From assembly GCF_009674765.1 (NCBI RefSeq), contig NZ_WKKF01000001.1, positions 1,054,001 to 1,118,000 of the forward strand: a DNA stretch of 64,000 bases, written 5' to 3'. The first letter of the stretch is position 1; every line of letters begins with the position of its first letter. A program made the translations under genes and the position numbers. The stretch comes from Metabacillus idriensis (GTDB lineage: Bacteria > Bacillota > Bacilli > Bacillales > Bacillaceae). The notes below the pieces were generated by a model, which did not search any database, was not told the origin of the DNA, and worked only from the letters and a program-made list of their open reading frames with translations. Shown piece by piece: positions 59,426 to 64,000 of this stretch.

Positions 59426-60901
59426 GTGGCTAAAAATTATTTGAAGTCTCCTGATTTGCTGCCGATTCCTCATCATAAGAAAAACATTGGTTCGCTGGGC
59501 TTTGCTTTAATCTGGGTTGGAATGGCCGTTGTGCTTGCTGCATTTGCCATCGGCGGATCAGGTGTTCAGAGTCTCCCATTAGGATGGGTGATTGCTGCAA
59601 CAATAATTGGCTCAATTGTCCTAGGCCTGATAATGACGTTAACAGGGGATATTGGTGTTGAACATGGCTTATCCTTCCCTGTTTATATGAGAGCGCCTTT
59701 TGGAACAGTCGGGACGCACATTCCTTCCGTCGTACGCGGTTTTGTAGCTTCTTGCTGGTTTGGTGTAAATACATTCTTTGGCGCCAGTGCCATGAATGCC
59801 ATTCTTGCTACTTTATTCGGGTTTGATAATTGGATTGTCTGCTTCTTTATTTTTGCCATCTTGCAAGTCATCAATACAGCACTGGGAATGAAGGCGATTG
59901 AACGATTTGCTGATTTAGCGGCACCTGTCATCATCATTATTTCAGGCTGGATGTATTTTACATTATCAGATCAGGCGCTGCAGGAAGGCAGAAACGTGTG
60001 GTCATGGGTTGAAAATCCGGCAACTGGAGGAGCGGCATTTACAGCGTTCATGGTTGTCATTATGTCCAACATGGGATTTTGGGGAACCCTCGCTGCGGAT
60101 ATGCCCTCCCTTTCCCGTTATGTGAAAGCACCTAAATTGGAAAAGAACTGGTTCAAACGGAACAAAGGCCAAATAGCGGGCAATTTAATTGCCTATCCAA
60201 TCGTGCAAACCTTTATGGTCGTGATTGGCGCCGTTTCTTACATCGCTGTAACAAACTATGATCCGGTCGTTGCCCTGCAGCAATCTGCATCTGGCATTAT
60301 TCTTGGTATCTTATTGGTTATGATTGTGCTTGCGCAGTGGTCCACAAATACCTCTGCAAACCTGATTCCTGCAGCGACCATTTTCTCTAATGTGGGAGGG
60401 CCAAAGGTTCCTTTCTGGGCGGGAGTAGCAGTTGCAGGTTTTATTGGAATCGTCGTTCAGCCGTGGAGTTTATTTGGCGTCATCATTGGAATTTTATTAA
60501 TAGTCGGAGGAATCCTATCTGCCATATGCGGGATTTTAGTAGCTGATTATTATTTAATTCGAAAGCGCAGGGTTAATGTAAAAGACCTCTTTGAATCAGA
60601 TGGACAATATAAATATATGAAAGGTGTAAATGCTGCAGGCTTTATCGCATGGATCATTGGCGGGGCAGCTGCAGTGGCTATTCCTTCATACTCATTTATT
60701 GTCGGCTTTGCAGTCGGCTGCATTGTCTATTACATTTTAGGGAAATACTGGTGGTTTCAGATTTATGCCCAGGCTGAATTAATAGATCCCGATGATCAAA
60801 AGTATCTGGGTATCTCAGTCGGAAATGACTGGACAATCGATCTCGAAGATGAAGCAGTGCCGAACGTTGCCATTGCCCCGGCGCAAACAGAGCAATTATA
60901 A
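59426..60901 (+). CDS. NCS1-family nucleobase:cation symporter
   Basis: A 491-residue transporter with about 12 helices. Features of NCS1: NIGSLGFALIWVGMAVVLAAFAIGG near the N-terminus, SFPVYMRAPFGTVGTHIPSVVRGFVASCWFGVNTFFGA in helix 3, and SNMGFWGTLAADMPSLSRYVK in helix 6. Given the operon, uracil, thymine, hydantoin or allantoin-type compounds are the likely substrates. The GTG start follows AAGGGGA. The C-terminal tail is acidic. It lies 42 bp after hydA. Confidence 0.92.
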   Translation: MAKNYLKSPDLLPIPHHKKNIGSLGFALIWVGMAVVLAAFAIGGSGVQSLPLGWVIAATIIGSIVLGLIMTLTGDIGVEHGLSFPVYMRAPFGTVGTHIPSVVRGFVASCWFGVNTFFGASAMNAILATLFGFDNWIVCFFIFAILQVINTALGMKAIERFADLAAPVIIIISGWMYFTLSDQALQEGRNVWSWVENPATGGAAFTAFMVVIMSNMGFWGTLAADMPSLSRYVKAPKLEKNWFKRNKGQIAGNLIAYPIVQTFMVVIGAVSYIAVTNYDPVVALQQSASGIILGILLVMIVLAQWSTNTSANLIPAATIFSNVGGPKVPFWAGVAVAGFIGIVVQPWSLFGVIIGILLIVGGILSAICGILVADYYLIRKRRVNVKDLFESDGQYKYMKGVNAAGFIAWIIGGAAAVAIPSYSFIVGFAVGCIVYYILGKYWWFQIYAQAELIDPDDQKYLGISVGNDWTIDLEDEAVPNVAIAPAQTEQL

Positions 60902-60915
60902 GAAGGAGGCTCGTT

Positions 60916-61131
60916 ATGTCTGATTACCAGGAGTATCTGTCTGAAAGAGATAAGATTGATTATTATCTCAGTCAGGGCTACAAAATCACAAGCGTGACAG
61001 AAAATTTAAGCGGTGCTTTTCTTACTTTCAGAAATCACAAGAATCAAAACGACTCAGCTGAAATGCACGTAAAAACGGCGGATGCCAGAAAGTATTTTTC
61101 AGCCATGCTGCTGGCTCAAATCCGAAAATGA
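60916..61131 (+). CDS. Small protein in the pyrimidine operon (71 aa)
   Basis: The ATG follows AAGGAGGC, 14 bp after the permease stop. The protein starts MSDYQEYLSERDKIDYYLSQG and continues TSVTENLSGAFLTFRN..., ending in a helical KTADARKYFSAMLLAQIRK. It is soluble, charged, without Cys. I do not recognise it; the location between the permease and the terminator suggests a role or at least co-expression with pyrimidine breakdown. Confidence 0.7.
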   Translation: MSDYQEYLSERDKIDYYLSQGYKITSVTENLSGAFLTFRNHKNQNDSAEMHVKTADARKYFSAMLLAQIRK

Positions 61132-61143
61132 CATAGTTCGACA

Positions 61144-61174
61144 AAGATAGGGCAGAATTTGTCCTATCTTTTTT
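61144..61174 (+). terminator. Terminator of the pyrimidine operon
   Basis: AAGATAGGGCA (61144-61154) pairs with TGTCCTATCTT (61160-61170), one G-U pair, 5-base loop, followed by T. Confidence 0.9.
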
Positions 61175-61258
61175 GTGAGAAAAACTGACAAACGTATAGT
61201 GTTCAAACATGCCATTCTTTTTAATAGACTGTAGCGACATCAAAAAAGGGGTGTGCGG

Positions 61259-62881
61259 ATGAAATCATACATAACGATTGATGAGATTTTAAATCGAAAG
61301 CATTTTGCCCAAACAGACGTAATCGCTGGTGCTAAAGGATTGCACCGCCAATTGAAATGGGTTCATATTGTAGAATCGGTTCAAATCAGCAATCTCTTAA
61401 ATGGCCATGAGCTTATTCTTACAACAGGTCTTGGCTTTAAAGATGATCCCGAGCACTTTGTATCCTTTCTAAGGCAATTGATCGAGAGGCATGCTGCCGG
61501 ACTGTGCATCGAAATGGGCACACATATTCATAATATTCCGGATGCAGTTACCAAACTTGCAGATCACCACCATTTTCCTATCATTCTGTTTCATCAAGAG
61601 GTTCCCTTTGTTGAAATTACTCAAGATGTGCATTCCCTCATCATCAATAAACAATATCAACTTCTCTCAGATTTAGAAAAATACTCCCAGCAGCTGAACA
61701 AAATGCTGCTTGAAATTGAAGACTGCCAGCAAATCCTGAAATTTCTGCAGGTCTATTTAGAAGTTCAGGTTATTGCTGTATTAAGCGGAAATAAAGCCGA
61801 TTTCTTCCCAGAGCCAAAGGCAGATGAAAAAGAAGCGATGCTTTTGAAAATTGGGAATAGAGATGAAAACAATAAATCCAATATCGCAAGTCAGCCTGTG
61901 CAGATTCTTGGAGAAACCTACGCTGAGCTGCTGATTGTTGCCAGCTGCCGCGAACTGAATGAATTTGATCTTCTCATTTTAGACAGAACAGCCAACGCAT
62001 TTGCCCAGCATTTGCTGCGGGATTTATATGTCAAAGAAAAAAAGATGGCAGAAGAAAGCGAGTGGCTGACAAACTGGCTTGAAGGAGAATACACGGATGA
62101 AGTCATCAAAGAACAGCTCTCCTTCATTGATCCGAAGCTGCGTTTAAATGGAGGGACAGTCTGCATCTGCAAGCTTTCGCCTGATTCAGGGGGGCAGCCT
62201 CCAAACGTCGACAGCACTTATTTCAAGCTTCTGTTCAGAACGGTATTTGAGCAATTTGGATTTCACTTGTTTACCGTTGAAGTCCGCCATCATCTTATTT
62301 TTATCGTGGGGAACAAACGGAACAAGCAGGATTGGAAAGAAAGAATGGATGGGGCTCTCTCAAGAATTCATTCAGGAAACGGTTCCGAACGGATCAGAAC
62401 CTCATCTATTTCTATTGGAGTCGGGAAGTTTGCCGACAAACTCGGAAGTATTCATTTAAGCTATCAAACAGCTAAAGAAACCCTGGCTCTGCAAGATTCC
62501 CTTTCTAAAGAAGGCAAAAGCTACTTTTATCAGGATTTGCATATGTACCGGATGATGTCTTTGTTAAAAAAACATGGCAATCTCGAAGAAACCATTCAAG
62601 AATATTTGGCCCCCGTCATAGAATATGACCGAAAATATAACGGTGACATGCTGATTACTTTAAAAACGTATCTGGCATGCAACGGTTCTAAACAAGAGAC
62701 TTCAAAAAAATTATTTATCGTCAGACAGACACTCTACCATCGCATTGAAAAGCTTGAACTGCTCCTTGGCGAAAACTTCATGAACTCAGACAGAAGACTC
62801 GCCCTTGAATTTATGCTGATGGCTCACGATTTCATCATGAATACAGAAGGAACCATTCCGCTGCAGCATAAGATTGAGTAG
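61259..62881 (+). CDS. PucR-family transcriptional regulator
   Basis: A 540-residue regulator. The ATG at 61259 lies eight bases past AAGGGG; GTG at 61253 is an alternative. An N-terminal PucR domain (about 5-125; ITIDEILNRKHFAQTDVIAGAKG, LILTTGLGF) senses ligand. A central GGDEF-like/diguanylate-related region follows, and a C-terminal PucR HTH (about 465-530; TLKTYLACNGSKQETSKKLFIVRQTLYHRIEKLELLLG) binds DNA. B. subtilis PucR activates purine catabolic genes; here the neighbouring genes suggest control of pyrimidine degradation, comparable to the PydR-type regulators. It sits just after the operon. Confidence 0.9.
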   Translation: MKSYITIDEILNRKHFAQTDVIAGAKGLHRQLKWVHIVESVQISNLLNGHELILTTGLGFKDDPEHFVSFLRQLIERHAAGLCIEMGTHIHNIPDAVTKLADHHHFPIILFHQEVPFVEITQDVHSLIINKQYQLLSDLEKYSQQLNKMLLEIEDCQQILKFLQVYLEVQVIAVLSGNKADFFPEPKADEKEAMLLKIGNRDENNKSNIASQPVQILGETYAELLIVASCRELNEFDLLILDRTANAFAQHLLRDLYVKEKKMAEESEWLTNWLEGEYTDEVIKEQLSFIDPKLRLNGGTVCICKLSPDSGGQPPNVDSTYFKLLFRTVFEQFGFHLFTVEVRHHLIFIVGNKRNKQDWKERMDGALSRIHSGNGSERIRTSSISIGVGKFADKLGSIHLSYQTAKETLALQDSLSKEGKSYFYQDLHMYRMMSLLKKHGNLEETIQEYLAPVIEYDRKYNGDMLITLKTYLACNGSKQETSKKLFIVRQTLYHRIEKLELLLGENFMNSDRRLALEFMLMAHDFIMNTEGTIPLQHKIE

Positions 62882-62886
62882 CAGGA

Positions 62887-62916
62887 AAGAGTGCTCTTTT
62901 GAAGAGTGCTCTTTTT
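62887..62916 (+). terminator. Terminator of the PucR-family gene
   Basis: AAGAGTGCTCTT (62887-62898) and AAGAGTGCTCTT (62902-62913) pair through AAGAG/CTCTT blocks with a central TG/TG mismatch, then TTTT. Confidence 0.75.
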
Positions 62917-62987
62917 TCATTAAGTTTTTGCATGAGACGAAGCTTTTCGGGTGAATTCTTATCTTCATATCGGGCCAGAACAAATTC

Positions 62988-63060
62988 CTCCAATTAATTC
63001 GGAAACCACATGAATTAATTCCAAAACCCCTCCAATTAAATTGGAAACCCCATCAATTCG
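62988..63060. repeat. Degenerate ~21-bp tandem repeat left of R1
   Basis: Four units with a CCAATTAATTCGGAAACC-like core alternate (AATTAATTCC, AATTAAATTGGAAACC). It is non-coding and similar in style to the array near 39.5 kb. Confidence 0.5.
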
Positions 63061-63076
63061 GTATTGACTCCTCGGT

Positions 63077-63348
63077 CTGAACAGTCGGCTCCGCTTTTTT
63101 ACATTGTCCAGCTCCGCCTCCTAACTCCTCGGCCAGAACGGCTCCGCCATAAAAGACAAAAAGCGCCTTTTCTGTCGGATCCTTATATGTCTGCCTGCGC
63201 TAAAACGGGCGATTCCGCTTTTCTACAATGTCCAGCTCCATCGCCCAACTCCTCGGCCAGAACGGCTCATCCAGCAAAGGCAAAAAGCGCCTTCACTGGC
63301 TGAGCCTTATCTGTCTGTCAGAGCTAAACGGGCGATTCCGCTTTTCTA
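63077..63348 (+). repeat. Two tandem R1 copies (g1, g2)
   Basis: AACTCCTCGGCCAGAACGGC occurs at 63123 and 63247, a period of 124 bp. Both copies have the GGCAAAAAGCGCC hairpin loop and the terminal CGATTCCGCTTTTCTA. The remaining part of the 62882-63466 gap shows no gene. Confidence 0.92.
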
Positions 63349-63466
63349 ATCATATTGTAGCAATATTCCCCCCGTATCTTTTACATAGTGTCTAATGATT
63401 GCCGCTCCTTTGTGAGAGATAATGAACACAATTAGTAGAATTTTCAGAATATACGGAGGGATGACA

Positions 63467-64000
63467 ATGACAGTTGTAAATGAAGCAGCAGCAATTAAAA
63501 ATTTCATCAATGGAAAATGGGTGAGTGCAGCGGGGAATGAAGTGCAGGGCGTAATTAATCCGGCCACGGGGAAGAGGATCGCAGCTGTTCCGATTTCAAC
63601 AGCCGAAGATGTAGATCAGGCGGCAAAGGCGGCAGCACTGGCATTTAAAACATGGAAGCTGATGCCAGTTCCGAAACGAGCAAGAATTCTATTTAAATAT
63701 CATCATTTACTGACAGAAAATCATTCAGAGCTTGCCAAATTAATTGTTTCTGAGAATGGCAAGGCTTATAAAGAGGCATACGGCGAGGTTCAAAGAGGAA
63801 TAGAGTGCGTTGAATTTGCAGCGGGAGCACCAAGCTTAATGATGGGTGAATCCTTATCTGGAATTGCAGAAGAGATGGATTCTGAAATGTTCCGCTATCC
63901 GCTTGGCGTTGTCGGCGGAATTACTCCTTTTAACTTTCCGATGATGGTGCCATTGTGGATGTTCCCGCTTGCGGTTGCATGCGGAAATACATTCGTTTTA
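63467..64000 (+). CDS. mmsA: CoA-acylating (methyl)malonate-semialdehyde dehydrogenase (N-terminal part)
   Basis: The frame is open from the ATG at 63467 (six bases after GGAGGG) to the window end, 178 codons. The sequence has the aldehyde dehydrogenase layout: [11 protein letters not shown] near the start, [13 protein letters not shown], the [26 protein letters not shown] helix and [31 protein letters not shown] for NAD binding, all characteristic of MmsA/IolA. The catalytic Cys is outside the window. It oxidises malonate or methylmalonate semialdehyde to acetyl- or propionyl-CoA, the step after a beta-alanine aminotransferase, so it likely finishes pyrimidine catabolism. Confidence 0.9.
   Translation, partial: MTVVNEAAAIKNFINGKWVSAAGNEVQGVINPATGKRIAAVPISTAEDVDQAAKAAALAFKTWKLMPVPKRARILFKYHHLLTENHSELAKLIVSENGKAYKEAYGEVQRGIECVEFAAGAPSLMMGESLSGIAEEMDSEMFRYPLGVVGGITPFNFPMMVPLWMFPLAVACGNTFVL

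Noticed and set aside
10629-63348. CRISPR interpretation of the repeats
   Set aside because: Units are 120 bp or longer, or 52 bp without unique spacers, and no cas genes are present.
63068-63567. ORFs on both strands in the R1 pair and over the mmsA start
   Set aside because: Plus-strand frame is repeat sequence; the minus-strand frame (63346-63567) lies opposite the well-supported dehydrogenase start.

Overview
The window is chromosomal DNA from a low-GC, endospore-forming Gram-positive of the family Bacillaceae. From memory of the Bacillus subtilis map, most of it is collinear with the ykwB-ykwC-ykwD-pbpH-kinA-patA ... cheV-ykyB-ykuC-ykuD-ykuE-ykuF ... ykuI-ykuJ-ykuK-abbA-ykuL-ccpC-ykuN-ykuO-ykuP-dapH-ykuR-ykuS-ykuT-ykuU-ykuV segment. 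Several inserted gene groups and a dense load of non-coding repeats show it is not B. subtilis itself. No rRNA, tRNA, CRISPR array, prophage or intact insertion sequence was seen.

Layout. 0-10.5 kb: end of ykwC, ykwB, the secreted CAP protein ykwD, class B PBP pbpH, an AhpD-like protein, kinA with a near-perfect SigH promoter, patA, corA and a LOG/SLOG protein. 10.5-16 kb: an accessory stretch with a 52-bp tandem array, dispersed repeats, a Gly-rich protein, GNAT-PadR, a KinB-like kinase, DinB, and an NCS2 purine permease. 17-24.5 kb: an Atg22-like MFS protein, cheV plus a small HD hydrolase, ykyB, an HD-GYP protein, ykuC and ykuD. 24.6-30.7 kb: ppx, ppk (with Pho-box-like repeats) and a PAS-PAS-GGDEF-EAL protein, all on one strand. 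30.7-36.2 kb: ykuE, fadH/ykuF, ykuI, an exported protein and a manganese catalase broken by two lesions. 36.2-44 kb: glutaredoxin and MBL pair, ykuJ, ykuK, abbA, ykuL, an MFS drug exporter, VOC and TSUP proteins, and ccpC. 44-51 kb: Fur-box ykuN (broken), ykuO, ykuP, the acetylated-DAP lysine genes dapH-ykuR, ykuS, ykuT, ykuU, ykuV. 51-53.5 kb: an orphan promoter with a perfect 0A box, a cold-shock gene, an acetate transporter with a cre-like site, and two small acidic proteins. 53.8-64 kb: a reductive pyrimidine degradation cluster (ureidopropionase, preT, preA, hydA, NCS1 permease, small protein), a PucR-type regulator and the start of a CoA-acylating semialdehyde dehydrogenase.

How it works together. 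KinA, the KinB-like kinase and AbbA feed sporulation entry. PatA, DapH and YkuR supply diaminopimelate for wall and spore cortex, alongside PbpH and the L,D-transpeptidase YkuD. Three proteins (HD-GYP, GGDEF-EAL, YkuI) handle or bind cyclic di-GMP, and Ppx/Ppk turn over polyphosphate. The pyd-type genes should convert uracil or thymine to beta-amino acids and, with the dehydrogenase, to acyl-CoA.

Two dispersed repeat families stand out. R1 is about 123-160 bp and contains a GCGCTTTTTGCC hairpin core; it occurs at seven loci plus remnants, often touching a stop codon, and has amplified to four tandem copies inside the pyrimidine operon. R2 is about 165 bp with two copies. Short degenerate minisatellites sit just left of R1 at four places.
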